A stretch of 64,000 bases of DNA from Mytilus californianus (Eukaryota > Mollusca > Bivalvia > Mytilida > Mytilidae). Numbering within the stretch: position 1 is the first letter of the stretch; each line of letters opens with the position of its first letter. The stretch is taken from the NCBI RefSeq assembly GCF_021869535.1, contig NW_026262668.1:139859635-139923634 (forward strand). Direction: 5' to 3'. Made by a program: the position numbers and the translations under genes. The notes under the pieces were generated by a model. It made no database searches, was not told where the DNA came from, and worked only from the letters and a program-made list of their open reading frames with translations. This document shows, one piece after another, positions 10,936 through 23,447 of the stretch.

Positions 10936-11947
10936 AGCTCACCTGGCCCAAAAAAGTCGTAGTCGTCCGTCGTCGTTAACTTTTACAAAAATCTTCTCCT
11001 CTGATACCACTGGGCCAAATTTAACCAAACTTGGCCACAATCATCATTAGGGTATATATTTTAAAAAAATGTGTCCGATGACCCCGCCAACCAACCAAGA
11101 TGGCCGCCATGGCTAAAAATAGAACATAGGGGTAAAATGTAGATTTTGGCTTATATCTCTGAAACCAAAGCATTTAGAGTAAATCTGACATATGGTAAAA
11201 CTGATTATCAGGTCAAGATCTATCTGCCGTGAAATTTTCAGACAAATCTGACAACCTGTTGTTGGGTTGCTGCCCCTGAATTCGTAATTTTAAGGAAATT
11301 TTGCAGTTTTTGGTTATTATCTTGAATATTATAATAGATAGAGATAAACTGTAAACAGCAATAATGTTCAGCAAAGTAAGATCTACAAATAAGTCATCAT
11401 GACCAAAATTGTCAGTCGACCCCTTTAGGAGTTATTGCCCTTTATAGTCAATTTTTAACAATTTTTCGTAAATTTTTGTAATCTTCTACAAAAATCTTCT
11501 TCTCTGAAACTACTCTGACAAATTTAACCATACTTGGCCATAATCATTATTAGGGTATGTAGTTTAAAAAATTTGTCGGATGACCCCTCCTTCCAACCAT
11601 CATGGCCGACTTGGTTAAAAAATAGAACATGGGGGTAAAATGCAGTTTTCGGTTTATATCTCTGAAACTAAAGCATTTAGAGCAAATCTGACAGGCAGCA
11701 AAAATGTTCATCAGATTTAGATTTATCTGCCCTGAAATTTTCAGACGAATCCTACAACCCGTTGTTGGGTTGCGGCCCCTGAGTTAGTAATTTTACAGAA
11801 ATTTTGCAGTTTTTTATTATTATCTTAGATATCATTTTAATATCTAATATCTAATACCATTAATTATGATTTTAACCTTATTTTACATGAATTCCAAAGC
11901 ATCAGTAAATACAGGTGAGCGACACAGGCTCTTGAGAGCCTCTAGTT
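10936..11947 (+). mobile_element. Family A hairpin element inserted in minisatellite
   Basis: Begins agctcacctggccc (the second hairpin arm is lost), with two internal units of about 475 bp (atcttctcctctgataccac, aagatggccgccatggct, ccgttgttgggttgc). It ends caggtgagcg, hairpin ggctc-ttga-gagcc, tctag|tt. Left host cacatacttttt and right host ctttatac join to a normal array unit, so the empty site is known. Confidence 0.85.
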
Positions 11948-12096
11948 CTTTATACTTTTTCTATATATGCACATACTTTTTCTTTATACTTTTTCTATAT
12001 ATGCACATACTTTTTCTATATATGCACATACTTTTTTTTAAATGATCATACCCCCCCCCCATATATGGTATAGATCGCAACTTTGACCTTACATTG

Positions 12097-13640
12097 GGCC
12101 AAATACTTTCAAACTTTAAAAGAATTTTTCGTAATTTTTTGTAATCTTATTCAAAAATCTTCTCCTCTGAAACTACTGGGAAAAATACCTTCAAATTTTA
12201 ACCAAATGTTCCTTAGGGTATCGTGTTGATAAATTTTATCCGAAGTTAAGACGACATGTAACAACAAACATGGCCACCGTTGCCAAAAATAGAACATAGG
12301 GGTCAAATGCAGTTTTTGGGTTGTATTTCTGAAACTACATGTAAAGCATTTTTTGTAAATTTTGCTTATTCCTTGAAAACTATAGTACCGGTAGATACCG
12401 GTAGCAGTAACTGTAAACTTTAAAATAGATAAGCAATGAAACTACAAATGATGAACTTAAATGATGATTATTTTTTCCTCCGTTTTTAACTCACCTGGCC
12501 TAAAAGGCCATGTGAGCTTTTCTCATCACTTGGCGTCCGTCGTCCGTCCGTCCGTCGTCTGTCAACATTTCACTTAAAGGACTTCTTCTCTGAAACCACT
12601 TAGTCAATTTGAACCAAACTTGGCAGCAATGGTCCTTAGGTGTCCCTCTCTCAGAATTGTGTCCGATGACCCGAACAGTAATCCAAGATGGCCGCCACAG
12701 CCGAACGTAGTTTAACATAAGATCCTATGGGAAAATCACTTAAAAATCTTCTTGTATGAAACCATTAAGCCAATTTGAACCAAACTTAACAGCAATGGTC
12801 CTTAGGTGGTCCTGTTTCATAATTGTGTCAGATGACCCGGTTCGTCATCCAAGATGGCCACCATAGCCAAACTAAGTTTAACATAGGACCCTATGGGGAA
12901 ATCACAAAAAAATCTTCTTATCTGATTTGAACCAAACTTGGCAGCTATGGTCCTTGGGTGGTTCTGAACCAAACCTATAGGAGTGTAAATGTTTTCTTTT
13001 TGAAGAATGTTATCCAATGATACCTCATGGGAATACAGGTGAGCGATACATGCTCCAGGGAGCCTCTGGTTATTTTATTTTTGCTTCTTCCTTGAAAACT
13101 GTAAAAGATATAGATAAACTGTTAACTATTATATAAAATTGATCAGCATGATAAGATCTACAACTGATGTAACATGAGCGAAATTTTTCATCAATTCCTG
13201 TAAGAGTTATTGCCCTTTAATGATGATTTTTATCTGGTTTTTGTAAATTTTGCTTTTTTTTCTTGAAAACTATAACAGATAGAGAGAAACTAAGAACTAA
13301 AAATTGATAAACATGAAAGACAAACAAATAATGTTTCATGACTGATATTGTTCACCAATTCTTGACAGAGTTATTGTCCTTAAATGGAGATTTTCATTTT
13401 CTAGTGAATTTTGAACCAAAATGAGCAGAAATGTCTTAAGGGTGGTCCACACATACTAGGTGATAGATACTTTGCTATACATATTTACATCTTAGTGGGT
13501 GTCCCCTGGTTTTAAACAAATATATCTGGAATCGACAAACTCAGTTGACATACGGGATGGCCTAGCTCTGAGGAGGGTTGCCCTGAAAAATCTCCTAAAA
13601 TAACCGGAAACATTGAATAAAATACATGTAATACAAAACA
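12097..13640. other. Spacer of the palindrome, made of family A-like sequence
   Basis: 12100-12487 and 13072-13400 read as one diverged family A-like interior (aaatcttctcctctgaaact, catggccacc, gagttattgccctt) split by the inner element 12488-13071. 13400-13640 is unique-looking. No transposase frame. Confidence 0.55.
12488..13071 (+). mobile_element. Family A element nested in an older A-like copy
   Basis: Complete: hairpin actcacctggcc/ggccatgtgagct, (gtcc)n tract, about 2.5 internal units of about 170 bp (aatttgaaccaaacttggca, tccaagatggcc, ggaccctatgggg), then caggtgagcg, hairpin gctcc-agg-gagc and tctgg|tt. Confidence 0.85.
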
Positions 13641-13689
13641 CAATGAAAGGTCAAAGTTGCGATCTATACCGTAAATGGGGCGGGGGGGT

Positions 13690-14090
13690 TATGATCATTT
13701 AAAAAAGTATGTGCATATATAGGAAAAGTATAAAGAAGAAGTATGTGCATATATAGAAAAAGTATAAAGAAAAAGTATGTGCATATATAGAAAAAGTATA
13801 AAGAAAAAGTATGTGCATATATAGAAAAAGTATAAAGGAAAAGTATGTGCATATATAGACAAAGTATAAAGATAAAGTATCTGCATATATAGACAAAGTA
13901 TGTGCATATATAGACAAAGTATCATACATATATGGACAAAGTATGTGCATATATAGACAAGTATGTGCATATATAGATAATGTATGTGCATGTATAGACA
14001 AGTATGTGCATATATAGACAAGTATGTGCATATATAGAAAAAGTATGTGCATATATAGACAAGTATGTGCATACATAGAAATAAGTACAT
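13690..14090 (-). repeat. 22-bp minisatellite, right arm (inverted)
   Basis: Reverse-complement array (gtatgtgcatatatagacaa and aaagtataaag inserts) mirroring 10505-12040, including the order of unit types near the ends. Confidence 0.9.
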
Positions 14091-14470
14091 ATAAGGCAGC
14101 TATGGCGTTCCATAGAAGTCCAATAACTTCTGCTTCAATTATTCGCTGATGCTTCATTACATAGTCATAATGGCATTCATATTAACCATGTTAACTGATA
14201 AAGTCAACCGTTTTGAATTGAAAACGCAGTCTTTTCTTTGTCACTAGGGTTCATTGGTACTTGTTGATAAGCCATATCCAAGTCCAGTGATGGGGACCAC
14301 TGAGATCCACACAAAGCATCCAAGTTATCTTCAATCCTCGGGACCGGATACGCATATCATATCTTTTATGGTCTTTTCATTTAGTTTCTGATAATCAACA
14401 CATAGCCGCCATGACGAGTCTTTTTTATGTACTAAGACAATAGAAGCACATCACGAACTACATGATTTTT

Positions 14471-14747
14471 AGCCCCACCTAGGAGCATTATGTTTTTCGG
14501 TCTGTGCGTCCGTTCGTTCGTCCGTCCGTTCGCCCGTCTGTCCCGCTTCGGGTTAAAGTTTTTGGTCAAGGTAGTTTTGATGAAGTTGAAGTCCAATCAA
14601 CTTGAAACTTAGTACACATGTTCCCTATGATATGATCTTTCTAATTTTAATGCCAAATTAGAGTTTTGGCCCTAATTTCACGGTCCAATGAACATAGAAA
14701 ATAATAGTGCGAGTGGGGCATCCGTGTACTATGGACACATTCTTGTT
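14471..14747 (+). mobile_element. Family G element, full length, 277 bp
   Basis: Starts agccccacctaggagcatta after a T-run; has gttcgttcgtccgtccgttc, one interior, then the inverted gtggggca, hairpin-like gtgtactatggacac and cattcttg|tt. It splits the Ty3-type pol; the host frame resumes on both sides. The 3' end resembles that of family H. Confidence 0.8.
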
Positions 14748-14821
14748 CTAAGATAGTTTTCTTCTTTAGATTTTCTATTTCATTTTCCAAAATTTGCCTC
14801 TTAAACAATTGTACTCTTCTC

Positions 14822-14844
14822 GGGGGGGGGGGGGGGGGGGGGGG
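14822..14844 (+). repeat. Poly-G run (23 bp)
   Basis: Uninterrupted G tract inside the pol fragment; its length is likely uncertain in any assembly. Confidence 0.9.
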
Positions 14845-15115
14845 TCTTTGGTTGGTGTTTCATCATGTAAATTTATAGAATGCATCTCCAACATTGTTTT
14901 CCATGTTTTCCATATGAATTTACGAATACCTCTTGGTATTGCATTAACCCCTTCCAAATTTTATCAGTCTCTTCTAGTGTTGATAATTTCTTTCCACCAA
15001 GAAACATCTTGTCCATATATTTAGTGAACTGTACATAAGTCTTGTATCTTTTCTCGTCAATGTGACAATCCTCAACATTATCATTCTCTACCTCACAATT
15101 ATCACCGATATTCAT

Positions 15116-16429
15116 AACTGCAACAAACGAAACCGTATATGTTCACTTATACATTATGATTTTTGTATTGGTTGCATTAAACAGTCTGGCATAAATTATT
15201 CCCTTCGATGCATTCACAAGAACTCTTGCTAGCGCCAGTCCGTTATTTTTTTATAAAACGTCTCTTACGAGACAGAACACCATAAACATTCAATGAAGTA
15301 TCTTCTAACTTTCTTGTCAGTCCAGATTTTACTACAACTTCATTTTTAACAGGTACTATTATCATGATTATTGTCTCTAAACCTGAAATGGTATAATATT
15401 CTTCCCATTTATCTCATAAGAAGACGTATTCCAATTTCTAACAATTTGATTTCACCCCTCCAACTATATTATAGGAAAATCGACACAAAATTCATCAAAA
15501 TACAGCAGTTTCTAACACATTTTAACTTCTCCCATTTGCGGTTTCGAATTTTGTTTCAATTGGGCGTAGCAAAAGTCTGATATCGTGCAGAATTTTTCTG
15601 TATATTTCTTCTGTTATACAGGTTCTTTTAGCCCGTCATCTATTTTTCATGTAGTTGGATATCTTCAAAGCAGACCGGCAGCAACCATATCAGCTTTCCA
15701 ATTAACCTTTGTTAAGAATGCCACATCATTCAGGTCGAAGTCCTGTTCACCTTTCCCATTGTCCAATTGAAATTCAAAATCTGTAGACAATTGTCCCTTC
15801 TTCTTATTAACTTCCCTAAGTTAAAAGAGATACGAAAGATCAAACTCACAAGTCGAAAATAACTGACAAATTTGGCAAACAAAAATAAAGATAAGATGCA
15901 TTATCACATTGTTCTACTCGTCAACATGCTCGTGAATGAAGTTATTTAGGAGTTACGTATCGACTTTCGTTGAACAGACGAACCGTTCAAGCCATGTAAC
16001 TTTAAATGTAACTATGAATATATTTATTCAAGATAAAGGCATGAATTTGACAGGACACAATAAATTAAAATGACATACAGGTATAGCACTAGACATGAAT
16101 AGGATTTCACAGTTACAGACACTAAAATGATTTACAGTTATGATCACTAAAAAATTATGATTTGAAAAATAAAATAATGGAAATTGTCATTATTTGGATA
16201 TTTGGTTGTAATAATTAATTACATGGACTAGATTTTCACAGCAGTCTAATATCTTAGGATGATCCACAAAAGTTAATGAAACTTATTTCCAGTGGGGTCC
16301 TTTTAAGAAGAGACTACCAGTTCACACCAAGGTTGACACGCATAACAAAAATCATATATCACAGATAAAGGCTCAAAGCCTCAGTAAAATTAATAAAAAT
16401 AAACAAATTCACTATTAAAGACGGATTTA
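15116..16429. other. AT-rich flank of the Ty3-type fragment
   Basis: May include eroded protease/gag sequence on the - strand (15116-15900), but no diagnostic motif could be read. 15920-16429 shows nothing recognised. Confidence 0.3.
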
Positions 16430-16617
16430 AATTTATCCATCAAAATCTGTTTTACTTGTACTTTAGAATTTACATTTCTTTGAGCAACTTTTAACTAGTT
16501 CTGGTAGCGAGTTCCAATCTTTTATTCCATTATAAAACAGTAGTAGATTAAAACATTTTAATTACATTGTATCATAGGTCAAATTTATGTGTTCAGTGTA
16601 TGTTTACTGGTGTTAAT

Positions 16618-17036
16618 ATGTCCTTTGATTGAGTTAAGCTATTTCAGTTGATATTTTATAGTGTGTTTTCTATGTTGTGATGTTACACTATGTGTTTCAG
16701 AAAAAGGGTGAAGGTTTTGTACCATTAAAACGTTTAAACCCGCTGCATTTGTTTGCACCTGTCCTAAGTCAGGAATCTGATGTTCAGTAGTTGTCGTTTG
16801 TTGATGTGGTTCATAAGTGTTTCTCGTTGTTTATATAGATTAGACCGTTGGTTTTGCCGTTTAAATGGTTTTACACTAGTAATTTTTGGGGCCCTTTATA
16901 GCTTAATGTTCGGTGTGAGCCAAGGCTCCGTGTTGAAGACCGAGCTTTGACCTATAATGGTTTACTTTTATAAATTTTGACTTGGATGGAGAGTTGTCTC
17001 ATTGGCACTCATACCACATCTTCTTATATCTATATA
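16618..17036 (+). mobile_element. Dispersed repeat S, subtype 2, near full length
   Basis: From tgattgagttaagctatttc to catcttcttatatctat, with acccgctgcatttgtttgca, ggggccctttatagctta and gtctcattggcactcatacc. Closely similar to 23448-23882. No coding frame; I do not know its transposition class. Confidence 0.8.
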
Positions 17037-17149
17037 AAAATTCATGTTACTAGATCTTGTGTTGAAAGATGTTTCATTTCTAACAAAATTAGTATGCAAA
17101 TAATTTGGGCAATATTGTTAAAAATGTTGAAAACATGATCGAGTCTCAG

Positions 17150-17250
17150 TTGTTTGACTCTATGACTTTTTTTGATTCGAGCGTCACTGGTGAGTCTTTT
17201 GTAGACGAAACGCGCGTCTGGCGCAAATACAAAATTTCAATCCTGGTATC
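17150..17250 (+). repeat. Dispersed repeat (cgagcgtcactggtgag... cgcgcgtctggcgcaaa)
   Basis: Contains gagcgtcactggtgagtctt and agacgaaacgcgcgtctggc, a word pair I recall as widespread in mussel sequence. Its short open frame is incidental. Confidence 0.5.
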
Positions 17251-18578
17251 TATGATGAGTTTATTTACTAATATTAAAAAAAACTAATTTTAAAAGTCAA
17301 TATATGTCACACTTTTCCTAGGATGTAATTGCAGAATAAATCTCACAATCTTATTTTGAGCCAGTTGAAGTTTATCGGTCTTCATTTGTTTTGATATACC
17401 TTTAAATCTGCATGCACATGCATAATCAAAATTACATTGAATCAGAGAAGAGCACAATATTTTCTTAGATTGAAAATTTAGACAATCTTTATTTCTATAT
17501 AAAAATTTAAGCCTTTGATTAGCTTTTTCACTATAGAATTGACAATAAAATTACCAGCCAGAAACTGATTATTATTCCCAAATATTTAACAAAATTTTAG
17601 GATTCAATATTAATACCATTACAAGAGATAGCAAAATCACCTGGTATTAGAGACTGAATTTTTCGACCAGGACCAAACATTATGCTCTCCGTCTTTCCCA
17701 AATGTAGGGACAATTCATTGTCAGTTAACCACTCAGGGCATGACTCCATCATTCTGGATAATGTATGAAAGATTACTCCAGGGTCTATATGGGAAAATAA
17801 AATTGCAGTATCATCTGCATATATCAAAACTTTACAATCAGAGTCAATTCTAGTTTGAACATCATTGACATAGATCAAAAAAAACAACAGTAGACCTAGT
17901 AAGCTGCCTTGAGGGACACCGCATGTAATATTACACACCTCTGAAGTTACCCCATTTACTTTTACAACCTGTTTTCTGTTTGTCAAATAGGACTCAAACC
18001 AAGGTATAGATCTAACCCCAATAACTTCCAATTTTTCACATAATATCTTATGATCTACTTTGTCAAAAGCCATCTGTTGTTCTAATAGGACCATGCCCGT
18101 AAAAAGACCTTTGGCTGTTTGAGTTTTAATGTGATCTATTACTAGTAAGTGGATGAGACAAGAATCAGTTGAAAAAGAACTTCTAAATCCTGATTGAATC
18201 TCAAATAATAAATTATTTGAAATTAAGATTTTAAAAGTTGCTTATAGGCAGCTTTTTCTAGAGTTTTAGCAACATTACTTAAGATGCTAACAGGCCTGTA
18301 ATTTTCAGGCTTGAGTCTGTCATTTTCTTAAATAGGGGCTTCACCTTAGCCATTTTCAGATCTTCAGGTATCGTACCTTCAGAGAAAGATAAATTTATTA
18401 AGAGTCTAATGGGATCGGGTCTTCTTTGAAGTATCCATGATACCAGAGACATATAATACATGTATCATATGTCTCTGATGATACACTCTGATTTACTTTT
18501 GTAAGGCCGTATGGAACCGGCGGTCGGGACATGACCTTCTGATTCGACCGATGCCCGTTTAACTATTAATTCAGATAA

Positions 18579-19565
18579 CCAATAGACTTATATAGGGCAA
18601 CATACAGTAAACCGTGACATCTAGAGGACAACAATAAGCCTTCAACAATAAACCAATAGACTTATATAGGGCAACATACAGTTATAACAGTAAACCGTGA
18701 CATCTAGAGGACAACAATAAGCCTTCAACAATAAACCAATAGACTTATATAGGGCAACATACAGTTATAACAGTAAACCCTGACATCTAGAGGACAACAA
18801 TAAGCCTTCAACAATAAACCAATAGACTTATATAGGGCAACATACAGTTATAACAGTAAACCGTGACATCTAGAGGACAACAATAAGCCTTCAACAATAA
18901 ACCAATAGACTTATATAGGGCAACATACAGTTATAACAGTAAACCGTGACATCTAGAGGACAACAATAAGCCTTCAACAATAAACCAATAGACTTATATA
19001 GGGCAACATACAGTTATAACAGTAAACCGTGACATCTAGAGGACAACAATAAGCCTTCAACAATAAACCAATAGACTTATATAGGGCAACATACAGTTAT
19101 AACAGTAAACCGTGACATCTAGAGGACAACAATAAGCCTTCAACAATAAACCAATAGACTTATATAGGGCAACATACAGTTATAACAGTAAATCCTGACA
19201 TCTAGAGGACAACAATAAGCCTTCAACAATAAACCAATAGACTTATATAGGGCAACATACAGTTATAACAGTAAACCGTGACATCTAGAGGACAACAATA
19301 AGCCTTCAACAATAAACCAATAGACTTATATAGGGCAACATACAGTTATAACAGTAAATCCTGACATCTAGAGGACAACAATAAGCCTTCAACAATAAAC
19401 CAATAGACTTATATAGGGCAACATACAGTTATAACAGTAAACCGTGACATCTAGAGGACAACAATAAGCCTTCAACAATAAACCAATAGACTTATATAGG
19501 GCAACATACAGTTATAACAGTAAATCCTGACATCTAGAGGAAAACAATAAGCCTTCAACAATAAA
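18579..19565 (+). repeat. 83-bp tandem array, 12 copies
   Basis: gacatctagaggacaacaat recurs at 83-bp steps from 18616. Copies are nearly identical; the first lacks the 9-bp gttataaca. Variants aaaccgtg/aaaccctg/aaatcctg alternate toward the 3' end. Recent expansion. Confidence 0.95.
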
Positions 19566-19679
19566 AAGTCTCAAAACAATACGGCAATCTAAATTGTTCC
19601 AAGTCTATAAAAGTTTCAAATAAATTTAACAGAAACAATGAATATCTACCATCAACACCAAATGATCTAATTAAGACTT

Positions 19680-19745
19680 AAGACAACCACTGACGAGGTT
19701 CCTGACTCGGGACAGCCATATGGAAATGTGGCAGGGTTTTATAAG
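19680..19745 (-). mobile_element. Repeat S fragment (middle part)
   Basis: The reverse complement reads gccacatttccatatggctg then tcccgagtcaggaacctcgt, matching the middle of S (gcctgtcccaagtcaggagc). Confidence 0.5.
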
Positions 19746-21054
19746 TTGATACACGAAGTTCACCTTCATATTTTGAACATTTGTTTTGTATGCCCGAAAT
19801 AAACATAGGAGAGTTTTGGCCTAATTTTCCCGTCATATTGTACAACAAAATACCATGAAAAATTGATTCATTTTTTTTTACATAAATGTATAGCAAATTC
19901 CATGCACAGATGCAAGTTATCTGTGAGACTTTAAATTCAGGTGGATAAAATTTACACGATTGTAACAGGAGGGGTTTTATGTTTTGTGCTTTCTGTGTCA
20001 TTTTCAACATATTTTAGGATCCATCCAACTCTTTACGGTCTGCATAATGAGTTCGAACCCAGACCCTGAGTCTCTGGTTCTTCATATTTGGCTTTGCAGA
20101 ACTTAACACTTGCAAGTTTTCATAGTTTATTAATGAATAATAATTTGACAAATATCAACGATTTTTTAAAGATAAACATTTACATTTGTATATGCAAAAG
20201 CAAGTCAAAATTTACATAAAAGTAACAAAATTCATTTTGTCATTCGAAGGCTAGTCTAGATGCATTATAATGCAAAACAAACTCATCTTCTCTATGGTGA
20301 TAACGATCAGATCTATGCAGGACCAGAAAGCTCAAAATTGTCATTTCTTTTCTATATGTAGAATCAGACAGGTCTGAACAGTCCAAGTGGCTCTATGCTT
20401 AAAAACCTCAGTACAATTATAAAATTTAAAACTTATTTGAGGGTCTTAAACTTATTCAACAAAAGCTAGATGAATAGAAACACTATATAACTAAAAAATA
20501 AGTTGCTAATTTTACAAAATCTGTGAATATATTCAATGAATTATAGCACAATGAAGTAACTTCACATTTTGACATGTAAAACACTCAATCTTATTAATTA
20601 TTTATATAAACAGAAATACTAATTTGTTAAATCTTCAGCAATTCATTATAACGGAAAGTAATCTTGTAACAAAAAATAGCCTAGGCTCTCCCCACATGAT
20701 TTAAACTTAAATGTGTCACATTTTTTTAACAAAAGAAAAATTTTCTTTGATTGATTACAATTTTTACAACTTTGCGTTATAAGAGGAGGCATGGCTAAAA
20801 GAAATGTTGTTCAGTGAACAATGTGCTGTATAGTTATCAGTTCAGTGAACACTGTGCTGTATAGTTATCAGTTCAGTCATGTAGCAAATCTTGTTTTGTT
20901 GTTTATTGAATAGCAAAAAACAAAAAACAAAAAACAAAAAAAAACCAATAATTTGACTTCTTGTTTTCTTAATTTTGAAAGTACTATCTTATATCATATT
21001 TTATGTTGATATTCTCCCATTTAGTTTTCTTTCTGGTCGCATGCTTTTTCTGTG
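19746..21054. other. AT-rich stretch, only simple repeats
   Basis: A 35-bp duplication (ttcagtgaacaatgtgctgt) at 20812-20875 and a (caaaaaa)n run at 20916-20945. The 110-codon open frame at 19678-20010 has no domain I recognise and overlaps an S fragment. Confidence 0.4.
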
Positions 21055-21240
21055 TATATAGAATAGAATAGAATAGAATATTTTTATTTTCCAAATTACA
21101 GGGCCCATAAAGGGCATAAAATCAGATACAGTTGATTTACGTAATTGGTAACAACAACAACAATAATAGTCACTTGTAAATATATATTTAGTATACTTAG
21201 CATTGGTCAGAATCAGAGCCAAAAACCACATATAAAAGAA
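21055..21240 (-). mobile_element. LINE 3' end with (attct)n tail
   Basis: The reverse complement reads tgccctttatgggccctgta, tttggaaaataaaaatattc and then (attct)n at 21057-21080, the usual 3' terminus of 5'-truncated LINE copies in molluscs (from memory). Confidence 0.55.
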
Positions 21241-21267
21241 TAATATTACATTATATGCATTACAATC

Positions 21268-21303
21268 AGGTGCTTCTGTGAAGCACTTTGATTATACTGT
21301 TCA
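21268..21303 (+). mobile_element. 3' terminal hairpin of a T-run hairpin element
   Basis: Hairpin gtgcttc-tgt-gaagcac, then tttgattatactg|tt; the same end occurs at 61797-61824. The rest of the element is not recognised. Confidence 0.4.
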
Positions 21304-23447
21304 CTATAGGGTGAAATAATTATGGTAGTAACCTCAACTCGGCAGGCAAACGTATACAAAAATCTATCTTATTATAAGAATTAATCTACGGATTTGATAC
21401 AACCGTCATTGGCTTCAAATTTAGTACTCATTCCGAAAGGCAACGTTTGATTGGTCAAGAAATTATAGCTGTATGCTTTTTGGGATATTGCTTCTTACTA
21501 ATTCTCATTCAATAAACAACATCTTTTGGATGATAGTGTAATATTGGATTCAAAGTTTGCAATGGATACACACATTATTATTCAACGTACGTGGATAAAA
21601 AATAACGAGGTTCTATGTAGCTAATCCTGATGTAGCTAAATTTACTATCCAATGAAAACAACTCTTTCATCTTACACAGATACACCTTGTAATTAATTCA
21701 GAAAAATGAAAACGAACAATGTGGAAAACAGGTAAATTTAAATGATTTTCGTTTTTTTTTAAAGGTAACCACATTCTATAACGCTGAAAGATCATAACCA
21801 AATGTATTTTGTGACGCACTTACGAAGTAACAATCTAATTTTGCAGTTGTTCAGAAACATAATTTAACCTGCTTGAAACAGAAACTTGCTAGTATAATAA
21901 TATAATTTATACCTTCGAGATTTGTTTCATACAATTTAGGGCATACGAAGTAGATGCAAGGGCAGATGATAATATTTCCGAATTTAAAGAGATGTTTTCG
22001 CAGCAAATATATTGTCAACTACATTTTACCATTTTGTATATTCTGCATGTACAGCATTTTATAGGTGTTGCTCTTGAGTCTTGACACTGGATGGTTGCTC
22101 ATGCAAATTATTTATAAAGTCTTGGTGTAAAATATAATTTTCCTCACTTGTACTTAGCTCACATGTACGTATCTAGCATTTTGATACTGTGTACTGTCAT
22201 TGTGTCATTACGTTGTTTTACATATTACAAAAAATGATATGAATAGAAAAGTTATTTATTGAACATACATGTAGAAGTATTAAATTGAAAGCATAATTTT
22301 GCATATTCAGAATTCGTTTAGCTATTTATTTTGGTGACACTTCCTGCATATTCAGTATTTAACCCACATGTAAGGTAGCATTTTGAGGCCAACACATTTC
22401 AGCTGTCACCACTTCAGTCACTTGTCGCATAGATCCACATATATATTCACCTCTATCTTGTTGTCTATGCCGCACACTAAACAGTTCCATTCTGCTATAT
22501 CCTTCATGTTCTTCAGCGATATGTTTTATTTTACAAGAACTTCTGTACATAACTGCACAACATTTGCGTCTTGGAACCGTTCAAGTTTATCTTTAAAATC
22601 TTGTCTTGACACTGATCACAAATTAGACATCTTGCTCATTCTTATCTTCACCTAAGAATGATGAATTGCGTTAATAGACCCCTATGGCAAAGTGAACATG
22701 ATATTGGTCAATACATCTGGAAGTTTAATCATGACTTTGTTTAAATTTATTTCACAGATCGTTTGCAAATCAAACATATTTAGATCAGTGTGCCTTTCTG
22801 AATATATTTTGCGGATGACAATAACTGCAAGTAACAATAGAAAATGATATTATTGTTAACAGTGTTCTCCCCAGGCCCTGAAAGCACCATGGACCCGCGG
22901 TCCTATTAGTACTCGCACGGTCCTATATTTCTGTTCCGTAGTGCTATAATTTACAGAAAAAAATCGTAAAATTGTGACTTGTTAAATCTTATCTGTGTGG
23001 TATAAAATTACAGGAGAAATTTAACCAGCACGTTGGTAGTTACAACAGGTAATTGATTTACCTGATGAGGGTTACCTGAGGGTTACCTGTTGATGATTGG
23101 ATTCAGTCAATCAATTAGCACTTGTTAAGTTGTTTCTTTTGTGTTTTAATTAATATGGAGATAATTTATGAATTCTAACAACAATTTTATGGCTTAACTC
23201 ACCACACAAGTGTAGACCAGTGATGTAATTGGAATTTTAATTTGGACACTAACAATGCTGATAGTTGTACACATGCTGAAAAATTGTTTATACTTGTTAA
23301 AAGATTAACTTTTGAGTCTTCTTTCTCTTTTTCAACAAAAAAAACTTTCTTATTGCTACTTTTTGCTGGTAATCGTAGCCATTGCCTTCCATTAACCTAG
23401 GTTATGCCAAGATGGGTTAGATTTATCACATGACAGGCTTAAAAGAG
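21304..23447. other. Unassigned stretch
   Basis: No exon chain, tandem array or known repeat recognised. 22860-23000 has a GC-richer piece (ctccccaggccctgaaagca) that may be an old transposon, without clear ends. Confidence 0.35.

Larger units (their letters stand above)
10486..14115. mobile_element. 3.6-kb palindromic element with minisatellite arms and 4-bp TSD
   Basis: Left arm 10486-12096 and right arm 13641-14115 are inverted copies. Both outer ends are the small hairpin ctatgg-(aacg/cgtt)-ccatag followed by gctgccttatatgtactta; both inner ends carry tatagatcgcaactttgacc with a C-run. The arms are largely 22-bp minisatellite. The left arm is lengthened by a family A element (10936-11947). 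Flanks are AAGT on both sides (10482-10485 and 14116-14119), and the pol frame continues across the site once the element is ignored. No transposase seen. Superfamily unknown. Confidence 0.8.
10400..15115 (-). pseudogene. Ty3/gypsy-type pol fragment, broken by three insertions or gaps
   Basis: On the - strand, 14748-15115 gives the stretch before the reverse transcriptase. 14116-14470 gives the core with LVHKKDSSWRLCVDYQKLNE and, after a frameshift, PRIEDNLDAL and LDLDMAYQQVPM. 10400-10485 gives the LYL-xx-VNGESFD area just after the active site; the expected Y-x-DD aspartates are not seen. These match the order of Ty3-type RT. Breaks: family G inserted at 14471-14747, the palindromic element at 10486-14115, frameshifts and stops, and a poly-G run at 14822-14844. 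Integrase and a clear gag are not seen. Dead copy; described only. Confidence 0.75.
16430..18461 (-). pseudogene. Non-LTR retrotransposon (Jockey/CR1-like) ORF2, dead, split
   Basis: Reading on the - strand from 18461 down: pre-RT frame ending near 18279 (PEDLKMAKVKPLFKK); YRPVSILSNVAKTLEKA; QSGFRSSFSTDSC across a stop; then 18094-17597 with AFDKVDHKIL, CGVPQGSLLG and the active-site block LIYADDTAILFS. 17590-17290 carries FDYACACRFKG and LQLAQNKIVRFIL; at about 16550-16490 the tail motif KDWNSLPELVKSC. Frameshifts and stops show that it is inactive. An S repeat (16618-17036) and another dispersed repeat (17150-17250) lie in its 3' part. The clade is inferred from motif style only. Confidence 0.75.

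Noticed and set aside
10473-14157. Several 130-150-codon frames rich in YAHTF/ICTYF
   Set aside because: All come from the 22-bp minisatellite and are open in several phases and on both arms.
14775-15115. Independent small gene on - strand
   Set aside because: The residues fit the pre-RT part of the adjacent Ty3-type pol and include a poly-G/poly-Pro run; treated as part of the pseudogene.
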